Positions 55,240 to 63,208 of a stretch of 64,000 nucleotides of DNA are shown here, in pieces. The DNA lies in NCBI RefSeq assembly GCF_007830515.1, contig NZ_VLKT01000018.1, forward strand, positions 1 through 64,000, in the 5' to 3' direction. The notes under the pieces were generated by a model. That model saw only the letters and a list, made by a program, of their open reading frames with translations, had not been told where the DNA came from and ran no database searches. Made by a program: the position numbers and the translations under genes. Numbering within the stretch: position 1 is the stretch's first letter; every line of letters begins with the position of its first letter. The stretch comes from Mesorhizobium tianshanense (GTDB taxonomy: Bacteria > Pseudomonadota > Alphaproteobacteria > Rhizobiales > Rhizobiaceae).

Positions 55240-56820
55240 TCAATCGACAGTGATTTCGATGACGCGCGGCAGTCCGGTCGCCCGCGCGCGCTTGAGTGCG
55301 CCGGCTAACTCAGCGATGTCGGCGAGCCGCTCGGCGGCAATGCCATAAGCCTCGGCCAGCTTGCAGAAATCCGGCGGCGCGGGTGAGACGCCGACCGGCT
55401 CGACGCCGACATTGAGCATCGAGGTCTCGATTTCGCGATAGCCGCGATTGTTCCAGACGACGAAGATCACCGGCGCCGCCGCATCGAGGGCCGCGCCCAA
55501 CTCCGGCAGCGTGAACTGGAAACCACCGTCGCCGGTGAGGCAAACGACCGGCGCATCAGGCACTGCAAGGGCCGCGCCGATCGCCGCCGGCGGACCAAAA
55601 CCCAGCGCGCCGAAGCCGGTGGCGGCGTTGAACCAGCCGCCCGGGCGATCGTGATCGTAGCAGAGGTTGGCGGCGTAGACCGGCTGCGTCGAATCGCCGA
55701 CGATGATCGAGCCCGGCAATGCATCGCGGATCGCCTCGACGGCGCGCGTCTGCGCCTGGAGGGCCGGGCCGATCTCGGCAAAGGCCGCTTGCCTTGTCGC
55801 GGCAGCGCGAGCCGGACCGTCGTCCGATAGCGCCTGGCCCGTACCGATCTCTGAAAGCAGCGCCTCGAGTGCTACCGAGCAATCGGCATGGATCGAAATC
55901 CTGGCCGGCCAGCGGGCAAGCTGGTCGGCGCCGATGTCGACGCGGATGAGATTGGTCGGCAAGACAAAGCCATCGTCGCCATATCCGTCATAGTCGGTTG
56001 GGCCGAACTCGGTGCCGGCGGCGATGACCAGGTCGGCGTCGGTTATCAGCGCGCGCACCGCCTTCAGACTGGGACTCGCCGGCACGCCAAGCGGATGGCG
56101 ATGCAGCAGGCCGCGGGCATTGGCCGTCTGGACAACCGGCGCTCCCAGCCTTTCGGCCAGGCGTTGCAACGGCGCTTCGGCCCTCTTGGCGCCGCCGCCG
56201 GCGAGGATAAGCGGTCGGCGGGCAGCCGCGCAAAGTTTTGCCGCCTCGGCTATCGCCGCCGCATCCGGCTCGGGCGGCGCGATATTCCTCAGCAACGCCG
56301 TGATGCCGCCCGCAGGCTTGACCATAACATCGGTCGGGATCTCGATATGGACCGGGCCGGGACGCGTCGATGAAAACAGGGAAAAGGCGCGGGCGAGCAC
56401 GCCTGGCAGTTCGTCGGCGTTGGTGACACGGTGGGAGAACAACGCGACCTTCTCCATCATGCCGCGCTGGTCGGGCAGTTCGTGCAGATGACCGAGGCCC
56501 TTGCCCAGTGTCGGCGTGGCGTTGACGCCTGAGATCACCAGCATCGGAACCGAATCGGCACGGGCCTGGCCCATCGCGGTGATGGTGTTGGTCAGTCCCG
56601 GTCCGGTGATGACGAAAGCAACGCCTGGCCTGCCACTGGCACGCGCATAACCGTCGGCCATGAAGCCGGCGCCCTGCTCATGGCGCGGCGTGACGTGACG
56701 GATCTTCGAGCGCGCCAGCCCACGATAGAGTTCGACCGTATGCACACCCGGAATGCCGAAGACCGTGTCGACATCATGGGCTTCGAGCAAAGTGATGAGC
56801 GCTTCGCCGACTGTGGTCAT
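55240..56820 (-). CDS. TPP-dependent decarboxylase, 5-guanidino-2-oxopentanoate type
   Basis: This 526-residue thiamine-diphosphate enzyme resembles AruI, which decarboxylates 2-ketoarginine to 4-guanidinobutanal. It has the N-terminal pyrimidine domain (VFGIPGVHTVELYRGL, RHEQGAGFMADGYARASGRPGV with the catalytic Glu), a central domain, and the C-terminal pyrophosphate domain (CLTGDGGFQFTLPELGAA, then NNRGYREI, with the GDG...NN signature). Neighbours fit arginine-type catabolism. The general acetolactate-synthase family has many substrates, so the assignment is by likeness and context. The ATG at 56820 overlaps the upstream stop by four bases. Confidence 0.8.
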   Translation of the reverse strand: MTTVGEALITLLEAHDVDTVFGIPGVHTVELYRGLARSKIRHVTPRHEQGAGFMADGYARASGRPGVAFVITGPGLTNTITAMGQARADSVPMLVISGVNATPTLGKGLGHLHELPDQRGMMEKVALFSHRVTNADELPGVLARAFSLFSSTRPGPVHIEIPTDVMVKPAGGITALLRNIAPPEPDAAAIAEAAKLCAAARRPLILAGGGAKRAEAPLQRLAERLGAPVVQTANARGLLHRHPLGVPASPSLKAVRALITDADLVIAAGTEFGPTDYDGYGDDGFVLPTNLIRVDIGADQLARWPARISIHADCSVALEALLSEIGTGQALSDDGPARAAATRQAAFAEIGPALQAQTRAVEAIRDALPGSIIVGDSTQPVYAANLCYDHDRPGGWFNAATGFGALGFGPPAAIGAALAVPDAPVVCLTGDGGFQFTLPELGAALDAAAPVIFVVWNNRGYREIETSMLNVGVEPVGVSPAPPDFCKLAEAYGIAAERLADIAELAGALKRARATGLPRVIEITVD

Positions 56821-57692
56821 TGTCTGAGCACCGGACGTGTGAGGCAGGTCGGACCGCCCTCGCAGGCGATGCACAGCGCGTCCGCCTCGAAGGTGGAAAC
56901 CTTGCAGCCGGCGACCGCCATGGCCGCCGCCGTCTTCGGGAAGCCGGCGACTGCGATCACGTCTCGCGGCGCGGTTGGCAACACGTTGAGGCTGAGGCCG
57001 TTGGAGGCGAAGAACTCCTCGGCATCGCCCTCGACCAGGCGAATGCCTCGCGCCCGCAGCATCTGGTAGAACGGAGCCGGCAAAAGCGGTGCATAGACCA
57101 GCGCCAGATCGTCGGCGAGCGGGCTGATCACCGACATCAGATGCAGGCAGGCCTCCTCGCCATGCCAGAGCGGCAGGTCGTAACCATAGACCTGGATACC
57201 CTTGGGTGTGAGCAGGTTGGCGAGTTGCTGGATGCCGTCCTGGTTGGTGCGCACGCCGCGACCGACGGCCAGCGTCCTTGCATCCACCCAGACGCAATCG
57301 CCACCCTCGACCTGGCCGGGAAGCTCGATGCGACCGAGGATGGGCACGCCCATGCGCTTGTAGGCCGCCTCGTGCAGGCCGGGCTCGGGCCGGCGCAGCG
57401 CCTTGCCCATGGCAAGGATGATGGCGCCGTGGTCGGTCATCAGCGAAGGATCGTGGGTGAAGACGGAGTCCGCAAGCCCGTCATCGGCGTCGGTCAGCCA
57501 TTCGATCTCAGCGCCGGATGCCGAAACCAGCGTCGTCAGCGCCTCATGCTGGGCAGCGGCCTTTTGTGCATCGAAACCCGGACCATAGTGCCACTCCGAC
57601 GCTTCGGCGCGGCGCATGGCGCTCGCGGCTGACCGCATCAGCACGCGCTGCAGCGGCCCGGCCATGGACTGCGACCCGTATGCTTTGCCCAC
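56817..57692 (-). CDS. Amidinotransferase/dimethylargininase-family hydrolase
   Basis: This 291-residue protein has the pentein (guanidino-modifying) fold motifs: DSVFTHDPSLMTDHGAIIL with the catalytic Asp, GGDCVWVDARTLAVGRGVRTN, LHLMSVISPL with the His, and the catalytic Cys near the end in CEGGPTCLTRP. Such enzymes hydrolyse or transfer guanidino groups of arginine derivatives. The GTG at 57692 follows GCAGGAG at a good spacing. A longer frame to 58589 runs through the divergent ABC gene and is a shadow. It overlaps the decarboxylase gene by ATGA, so both enzymes work in one pathway. Confidence 0.82.
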   Translation of the reverse strand: MGKAYGSQSMAGPLQRVLMRSAASAMRRAEASEWHYGPGFDAQKAAAQHEALTTLVSASGAEIEWLTDADDGLADSVFTHDPSLMTDHGAIILAMGKALRRPEPGLHEAAYKRMGVPILGRIELPGQVEGGDCVWVDARTLAVGRGVRTNQDGIQQLANLLTPKGIQVYGYDLPLWHGEEACLHLMSVISPLADDLALVYAPLLPAPFYQMLRARGIRLVEGDAEEFFASNGLSLNVLPTAPRDVIAVAGFPKTAAAMAVAGCKVSTFEADALCIACEGGPTCLTRPVLRQ

Positions 57693-57881
57693 CAAGTACT
57701 CCTGCAATGTCCTATCCAGCCAATAGCCACTCGGCAAGCCGTGATCAATGGTCCAAAAACCATGGTTGACGGAGGCAAGCGGAACGGTCCATCTTGGGAA
57801 TGAGAAGCATGTCCAGTGATGGGTAATGGGTAAAAGATTCCAGCAGCGACGGGTCCGGCCGCTTCGTGAGGCACCGAAAAG

Positions 57882-58697
57882 GTGATCACGCAAGGCACGG
57901 CACCAGCCCTGAAGCACACGGCGCAGAACGGCGCCGCCGAAGCCATCCATGTCGAGAACCTGCACAAGAGATTTGGCGAACTGCATGTGCTGAAGGGCGT
58001 TTCGCTGTCGGCGCGCGACGGCGAGGTCATCGCCATCATCGGCGGCAGCGGCTCCGGCAAGTCGACGCTGCTGCGCTGCATCAATTGCCTGGAGAACCCG
58101 ACCAGCGGCATCGTCCGCGTCAATGGCGAGGAGATCCGGATGAAGGCCGACAGCCACGGCCACACCGTTCCCGCCGACCGCAGGCAGATCGAGCGCATCC
58201 GCTCCAAGCTCGGCATGGTGTTCCAGAACTTCAATTTGTGGAGCCACATGACGCTTATCGAGAACGTCATCGAAGTTCCGGTGCATGTTCTGGGCGTCAA
58301 GCGCGAGACAGCGATCGCCGGGGCCGAAAAGCTGCTCGCCCGCGTCGGCCTCGCCGAAAAGCGCGATGTCTACCCTGCCTATCTGTCGGGCGGCCAGCAG
58401 CAGCGTGCGGCCATCGCCCGGGCGCTGGCCATCAACCCGCGCGTCATGCTGTTCGACGAGCCGACCTCGGCGCTCGACCCCGAACTGATCGGCGAGGTGC
58501 TGAAGGTGATCGGCGATCTGGCGCGCGAAGGCCGCACCATGGTGCTGGTCACCCACGAGATGAAGTTCGCCCGCGAGGTCGCGACGCATGTCGTCTATCT
58601 CTACAACGGACTGGTCGAGGAAGAAGGGCCGCCGGAGCAGATCTTCGGTGCACCCAGGTCCGAAAGGCTGAAGCAGTTTCTGCGCAATGTAGGATGA
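57882..58697 (+). CDS. Basic amino-acid ABC importer ATPase
   Basis: This 271-residue ATPase of the polar amino-acid uptake family has Walker A GGSGSGKST, the Q-loop MVFQNFNLWSHMTLIENV, signature YLSGGQQQRAAIARAL, Walker B VMLFDEPTSALDPE and H-loop VTHEMKFA. The insertion around residues 90-105 (ADSHGHTVPADRRQIERI) is typical of histidine/arginine/octopine importers such as HisP/OccP. The GTG at 57882 is the only usual start in range. It is divergent from the hydrolase gene, with a 189 bp shared control region, and leads an ATPase-binding protein-permease-permease operon. Confidence 0.9.
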   Translation: MITQGTAPALKHTAQNGAAEAIHVENLHKRFGELHVLKGVSLSARDGEVIAIIGGSGSGKSTLLRCINCLENPTSGIVRVNGEEIRMKADSHGHTVPADRRQIERIRSKLGMVFQNFNLWSHMTLIENVIEVPVHVLGVKRETAIAGAEKLLARVGLAEKRDVYPAYLSGGQQQRAAIARALAINPRVMLFDEPTSALDPELIGEVLKVIGDLAREGRTMVLVTHEMKFAREVATHVVYLYNGLVEEEGPPEQIFGAPRSERLKQFLRNVG

Positions 58698-58751
58698 CTT
58701 GCGAGAAAAGCAGACGGGAACGTCAAACCAAAAAACTGGGAGAACTCAAAA

Positions 58752-59546
58752 ATGAAACCTTTTCTCAAAACAGCCCTCGTGGCCACGCTGATCGGGTTGT
58801 CGGGCGCATTTTCGGCCAGCGCCGAGCAGATCAAGGTCGGTTTTTCGCCTGAAGCCTATCCGCCGTTCTACTCGCAGGATTCGTCGGGCAACTGGGGTGG
58901 ATGGGAAGTCGACATCGCCAACGCCATCTGCGGCGAAGCCAAGCTGGATTGCGTATTGACACCGATCCCGTGGGACGGCCTCATCCCGGCGCTCAAGACC
59001 AAGAAGATCGACGCGATCATGAATTCGATGTCCATTACCGACGAACGCAAGAAGGAAATCGACTTCTCCGATAAATACTACAACACGCCGACTGCGGTGA
59101 TCGGGGCCAAGGATCAGAAATTCGATGCGACGTCAGAGGGGCTGAAAGACAAGACAATGGGCGTTCAGGCCTCAACGGTGCACGCTGCCTACGCCAAGAA
59201 GCACTTCACCGATGCGGCCGAGATCAAGGAATACCAGACGCAGGACGAGGCAAATCAGGACCTCGCCGCCGGCCGGATCGATGCCACGCAGGCCGATTCG
59301 ATCGCGCTCGACGCATTCTTGAAGTCGGATCAAGGCAAAGCGTGCTGCGACCTCAAAGGTTATGTGGAGCCGGACCTTGAAGTGCTGGGGCCTGGCGTCG
59401 GCGCCGGCGTACGCCAAGGCGACACCGCGCTCAAGGACAAGATCAATGCCGCCATCAAGGCCATCAGGGCCAATGGCAAGTATGCCGAAATCACCAAGAA
59501 GTACTTCGACTTCGACATCTTCGGCGACGAGTCGCAGTCCAACTGA
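58752..59546 (+). CDS. Basic amino-acid periplasmic binding protein
   Basis: This 264-residue protein has a signal peptide (LVATLIGLSGAFSASA) and the lysine/arginine/ornithine-type binding fold: IKVGFSPEAYPPFYSQDSSG, GWEVDIANAIC, WDGLIPALKTKKIDAIMNSMSITDERKKEIDFSDKYY. The ligand is likely arginine, octopine-like or another guanidino compound, judged by neighbours. The ATG at 58752 follows AACTGGGAGAA-type sequence. It lies 54 bp after the ATPase gene. Confidence 0.9.
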   Translation: MKPFLKTALVATLIGLSGAFSASAEQIKVGFSPEAYPPFYSQDSSGNWGGWEVDIANAICGEAKLDCVLTPIPWDGLIPALKTKKIDAIMNSMSITDERKKEIDFSDKYYNTPTAVIGAKDQKFDATSEGLKDKTMGVQASTVHAAYAKKHFTDAAEIKEYQTQDEANQDLAAGRIDATQADSIALDAFLKSDQGKACCDLKGYVEPDLEVLGPGVGAGVRQGDTALKDKINAAIKAIRANGKYAEITKKYFDFDIFGDESQSN

Positions 59547-59649
59547 CGGCAGCGGCATCGAGTCAGGCATGCCTTGCGGCCATCGCCGCGCGGCATGTCC
59601 GGCTTGATAGACCATCAGCGCCTCAACCCGGAAGTCGAGGGGATATAAG

Positions 59650-60402
59650 CTGAGCGACATTCTCGTCACGGTCTTCGGAGCCAGTTCGCTGGAATTGCTG
59701 TCCTTCGAACCGCCGAACGGCAGGGGTCTCAGCCTTCTGCATGGGCTGGCAAACTCCGTCGGAATTGCTTTCGGTTCATTTGGAGTCGGTCTTGTGATCG
59801 GCGTCGGCGGCGCTTATGGCAAGCTCTATGGCGGGCCAGTGGTCCGTGACCTGCTGGAAGTCTATACCACCGTGGTCCGCGCCGTGCCCGAACTGGTGCT
59901 GATCCTGCTGCTTTATTTCGCTGGTACCGACCTTATCAACCAGTTGCTCACCGCGCTCGGCCATGCCGCAATCGATATCAACGGAGTTGTCGCTGGCATA
60001 GGCGTGCTCGGCGTCGTGCAGGGCGCCTACTCCACCGAAGTCTTGCGCGGCGCGATTCTCGGCATTCCGCAGGGCCAGATCGAAGCCGCGCGGGCGTATG
60101 GAATGCCCCCCGGCCTGCTGCTCAGGCGTATCACGCTACCAGCGATGCTGCCCTTCGCCATCCCGGGGCTGGCGAACCTGTGGCTGATCGCCACCAAGGA
60201 CACCGCACTTCTCGCAATCGTCGGCGTCAATGAGCTGACGCAAACCACACGGACGGCAGCCGGCGCCACGAAGGCCTATTTCACCTTCTTCATGGCGGCG
60301 GGCGCGCTCTATCTTGTCCTGACCCTCGTCTCCAACGTCGTCATCGGGCGCATTGAGCGCTGGGCGCGGCGCGGCATGCCTTCGATCGCGGGGGCGCACT
60401 GA
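59650..60402 (+). CDS. Amino-acid ABC permease (HisQ/ArgQ type)
   Basis: This permease of about 250 residues has five or six hydrophobic helices and the cytoplasmic EAA loop IEAARAYGMPPGLLLRRITLPAMLPFAIPGL. The conserved coding region appears to begin at SDILVTVFGASSLELL, directly after CTG at 59650, which has a well-placed GAGGGGAT ribosome site. The first usual start is a TTG at 59695 with no good site. I list the CTG but this is uncertain. The stop shares a base with the next start (TGATG). Confidence 0.8.
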   Translation: MSDILVTVFGASSLELLSFEPPNGRGLSLLHGLANSVGIAFGSFGVGLVIGVGGAYGKLYGGPVVRDLLEVYTTVVRAVPELVLILLLYFAGTDLINQLLTALGHAAIDINGVVAGIGVLGVVQGAYSTEVLRGAILGIPQGQIEAARAYGMPPGLLLRRITLPAMLPFAIPGLANLWLIATKDTALLAIVGVNELTQTTRTAAGATKAYFTFFMAAGALYLVLTLVSNVVIGRIERWARRGMPSIAGAH

Positions 60403-61214
60403 TGGCGGCTGCCGAAACCCCTGTCATTCACGCCGCCGCCCGGGCCTCGCTCTGGATGCGGCCACATCGGATAGCGCTGATCCTGATCGCGCTGGCTATC
60501 GTCGTGGCGTCGATTTTCCTGATGCGCTGGGATTGGCTGCCCACCTATCTGCCGCTGGCTTTGCAAGGCATATGGCGGACCATATGGCTGCTGGCGGTAA
60601 CGTCGGCTCTGGGCATCGCGCTCGCGATCCCCCTCGGCCTCGCGCAGGTGATCGGCCCGCCGATTTTGAGCGTTCCAGCCAAGGCGTTCTGCACGGTTAT
60701 TCGCGGCACGCCGCTGCTGCTCCAGCTCTGGCTACTCTACTTCGGACTCGGCTCGCTGTTTCCGCAATTTCCGTGGATCCGCGAGTCGTTCCTCTGGCCC
60801 ATTCTCAGGCAGGCATGGCCCTACGCCGTTCTTTCGCTGACGATTTCCTATGCCGGCTACGAAGGCGAAGTCATGCGTGGCGCCTTCGCCGGCGTACCGC
60901 GTGGTCAACTCGAGGCGGCCCGCGCGTTCGGCATGAGCCGTTGGAAAATGTTCAGGCGAATATGGCTGCCGCAGGCGATCCAACGGGCGCTGCCGACGCT
61001 GGCCGGCGAAACCGTTCTCCAGCTGAAGGCAACACCGCTGGTGGCGACCATAACCATGGTCGACATCTATGCCGTAGCCTCGCGGGTGCGCCAGGACCTC
61101 TTCGTCACCTACGAACCCTTGCTGCTTCTGGCGTTGGTCTATATGGCCATCACCGGTATCCTGGTCTTCGGCTTCCGCCGGCTCGAGGCGCGGATTCCGA
61201 ACCGGCTCGGCTGA
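60402..61214 (+). CDS. Amino-acid ABC permease (HisM/ArgM type)
   Basis: This 270-residue permease has about five hydrophobic helices and the EAA loop LEAARAFGMSRWKMFRRIWLPQAIQRALP. It pairs with the previous permease to form the channel. The ATG at 60402 overlaps the upstream stop. A signature near residue 95 (FCTVIRGTPLLLQLWLLYFGLG) is typical of HisM-type partners. Ldh2-type reductase follows 35 bp later, so it may be in the same operon. Confidence 0.88.
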   Translation: MAAAETPVIHAAARASLWMRPHRIALILIALAIVVASIFLMRWDWLPTYLPLALQGIWRTIWLLAVTSALGIALAIPLGLAQVIGPPILSVPAKAFCTVIRGTPLLLQLWLLYFGLGSLFPQFPWIRESFLWPILRQAWPYAVLSLTISYAGYEGEVMRGAFAGVPRGQLEAARAFGMSRWKMFRRIWLPQAIQRALPTLAGETVLQLKATPLVATITMVDIYAVASRVRQDLFVTYEPLLLLALVYMAITGILVFGFRRLEARIPNRLG

Positions 61215-61249
61215 TACCGGGACAGTTTCACGAAGTCAGGACTTACGAA

Positions 61250-62251
61250 ATGCAACTCAGTCTCGACCAGGCGACAGGGCTGTGCCGGATGGCGGCGCTC
61301 GGCGCCGGCGCCAATGAAGAAGCGGCGCAGTCGCTCGCAGCCTCCATCGTCGCGGCCGAGGCGGAAGGACTGTCCACGGTCGGGCTATCGCATTTCATCG
61401 ACTATCTCGAAGCGCTGGAGGCCGGCCGAATCGACGGCAAGGCCGAGCCGGTCATCACCAGGCCGGCCTTGGCGGTCTATCTCTCCGACGCGCGCGGCGG
61501 ACTGGCGCATACCGGCTTCGACCGCACGATCGACGATCTCGCCAAGGCGGCGCGCCTGTTCGGCGTCGCCATCTTTTCGCAGAAGAACGCCTATACATGC
61601 GGCGCGCTCGGCTATTTTACCGGGCGGCTGGCCGCGCAAGGGCTGGTGTCCTTCGCCGCGACCAACGGGCCGGCCGTGCTTGCCGGCTCGGGCTCGGTCA
61701 AGCCGGTCTACTGCACCAACCCGATGTCCTTTGCCGCGCCCGCCGCCGACGGAGCGCCGCTGGTGATCGACCAGTCGTCGAGCGCCACTGCCTTCGTCAA
61801 CATCCGCAAGGCGGCCGAGGACGGCAAGAAAATTCCAGAAGGCTGGGCGCTGGACGCCAGCGGCAACCCGACCACCGATCCCGCGGCCGCCATGAAAGGC
61901 GCGATGCTTGCCTTCGGCGGCCAGCGCGGCGCCAACATTGCGCTGATGGTCGAAGTGCTGGCGGCGGGCCTGTCGGGCGCCAACTGGTCGCTTGATGCAC
62001 CATGGTTCACCGGCGGGCCGGACAGTCCCGGAACCGGCCTCTTCGTGCTGGCCGTCGAGCCCAAGCTGCTCGATCCGGATTTCGAGAAACGCATGAAGGA
62101 CCAGCTCGAAAGGTTGCGCCGGCGCTACGGCGTGCATGTGCCCGGCCGCGCCCGAGCCGAAGCAGCGGAGAAGGCGGCAGCACGGGGCATAACGGCTCCC
62201 AAAGCCGTGGTGCAGCGCATTTCCGAATTCGCCTCACGCTACTCTTCCTGA
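61250..62251 (+). CDS. Ldh2/malate dehydrogenase-family reductase, possibly ketimine reductase
   Basis: This 333-residue NAD(P)-dependent oxidoreductase has the family pattern AAEAEGLSTVGLSHFIDYLEAL, AIFSQKNAYTCGALGYFTG, PMSFAAPAADGAPLVIDQSSSA and GNPTTDPAAA. Members reduce 2-keto acids or cyclic imines, for example delta-1-piperideine-2-carboxylate. The catalytic His region is changed: the common HxGAxGYY reads NAYTCGALGYF here, so an Asn-Ala pair sits where His is usual. In context it could handle keto acids from basic amino acids. The ATG at 61250 follows AGGA. Confidence 0.8.
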   Translation: MQLSLDQATGLCRMAALGAGANEEAAQSLAASIVAAEAEGLSTVGLSHFIDYLEALEAGRIDGKAEPVITRPALAVYLSDARGGLAHTGFDRTIDDLAKAARLFGVAIFSQKNAYTCGALGYFTGRLAAQGLVSFAATNGPAVLAGSGSVKPVYCTNPMSFAAPAADGAPLVIDQSSSATAFVNIRKAAEDGKKIPEGWALDASGNPTTDPAAAMKGAMLAFGGQRGANIALMVEVLAAGLSGANWSLDAPWFTGGPDSPGTGLFVLAVEPKLLDPDFEKRMKDQLERLRRRYGVHVPGRARAEAAEKAAARGITAPKAVVQRISEFASRYSS

Positions 62252-62636
62252 AGAAATCCACACTTTTCAGACAGTCAGCTGATCCCCGCTCGCTCGAAAG
62301 TGCGGCGAAGGGCCGTTTTTTCCGGCGCTCGCTGAACCTTTTTACCCGTTGCGGCGACCAATGCCTGCCGGGGTGGGGTTTGCCCGGCCGGTGACGTCCG
62401 GTCTGCTCGGGGCTGAGGCGGGCGTTTGACGCCGTGCTGATACCGTCTCAGGTCAGGCCGCCTCGTCGGACCCTGATTCCGGATATGGGTGTCACCCGGA
62501 AAACCCCGCTTCGGCGGGGTTTTCTGCGTCTCGCCGACAGCGAATAGAAATATGCCTTTTCTAGTCAACTTTTGTTCATTTGACTTTCATCGACTTGGTC
62601 AGGCGTTTGCGCGGAGCAACAAAAAGGGGAGCCACC
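62252..62636. other. Intergenic region with possible small RNA ahead of a strong terminator
   Basis: About 385 bp without a protein gene. A strong hairpin terminator at 62500-62523 is 250 bp past the Ldh2-type gene. It is far for read-through termination, so it could end a small transcript. I see no clear promoter or known RNA family. The DoxX gene ribosome site closes the region. Confidence 0.35.
62500..62523. terminator. Strong bidirectional intrinsic terminator
   Basis: AAAACCCCGC (62500-62509) and GCGGGGTTTT (62514-62523) form a perfect 10-bp stem with a TTCG tetraloop, with T-runs on the plus strand. Confidence 0.9.
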
Positions 62637-63089
62637 ATGTCCGCAAGCACCGACAATTCCAGCAGAAGCCTTTTCGTCCCAGTCCTTGGCGGTCTCTACG
62701 CGACGCTGAACACAACGGCGGAAACCATCCTGCGTGCCGTGGCCGGCATCTTTCTCGCCATCCACGGCTCGGGTAAGATCACCGATCCTTTCGGTGCCGC
62801 CGAGATGGTCGAGGGCCTCGGCTTCTATCCCGGCGCGTTTTGGTCGCTGCTGCTAGCCTGCACCGAATTCTTCGGCGGCATTTTCATCGCTATCGGCCTG
62901 CTGACCCGCCCAGCCGCCTTCGCCGGGATGTTCGTGCTTCTGGTCACGGTCTGGTTTCACTGGATCACCATGGCCCAGGGCTTTTCGGGCGCCGAAAAAT
63001 CGCTGCTGTGGGCGGCGATCCTGTTCTTCTTCGTCATCCGCGGCGGCAACCGCCATTCGGTCGACGCGCGCCTCGGCAGAGCGTTCTAA
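62637..63089 (+). CDS. DoxX-family membrane protein
   Basis: This 150-residue inner-membrane protein has four hydrophobic helices: about residues 25-45 (ILRAVAGIFLAIHGSGK), 65-85, 90-110 and 120-137. The sequence pattern FLAIHGSGKITDPFG, LGFYPGAFWSLLLACTEFFGG and IGLLTRPAAFAGMFVLLVTVWFH is that of DoxX/YqjF-type proteins. The role may be redox related, but is not known here. The ATG at 62637 follows AAAGGGGAG. Confidence 0.87.
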   Translation: MSASTDNSSRSLFVPVLGGLYATLNTTAETILRAVAGIFLAIHGSGKITDPFGAAEMVEGLGFYPGAFWSLLLACTEFFGGIFIAIGLLTRPAAFAGMFVLLVTVWFHWITMAQGFSGAEKSLLWAAILFFFVIRGGNRHSVDARLGRAF

Positions 63090-63208
63090 CGCGGTCGCAA
63101 TAAGGCAGTCGGCGACGTATCGTCACCCTTTGCCTTTGACGCGAAACGGATTAAAGAAACGGCTTCAGCCAAGCCCCAGTAAATCTGGAAAGCGCGCCGG
63201 AGCCAGCA

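Noticed and set aside
57693..58589. Extension of the pentein hydrolase frame to 58589
   Set aside because: It is antisense to the ABC ATPase gene. The GTG at 57692 has a good ribosome site.
60353..61249. Long upstream extension in frame with the Ldh2-type gene
   Set aside because: It runs out of frame through the second permease gene, which has clear motifs. The ATG at 61250 with AGGA starts the conserved protein.
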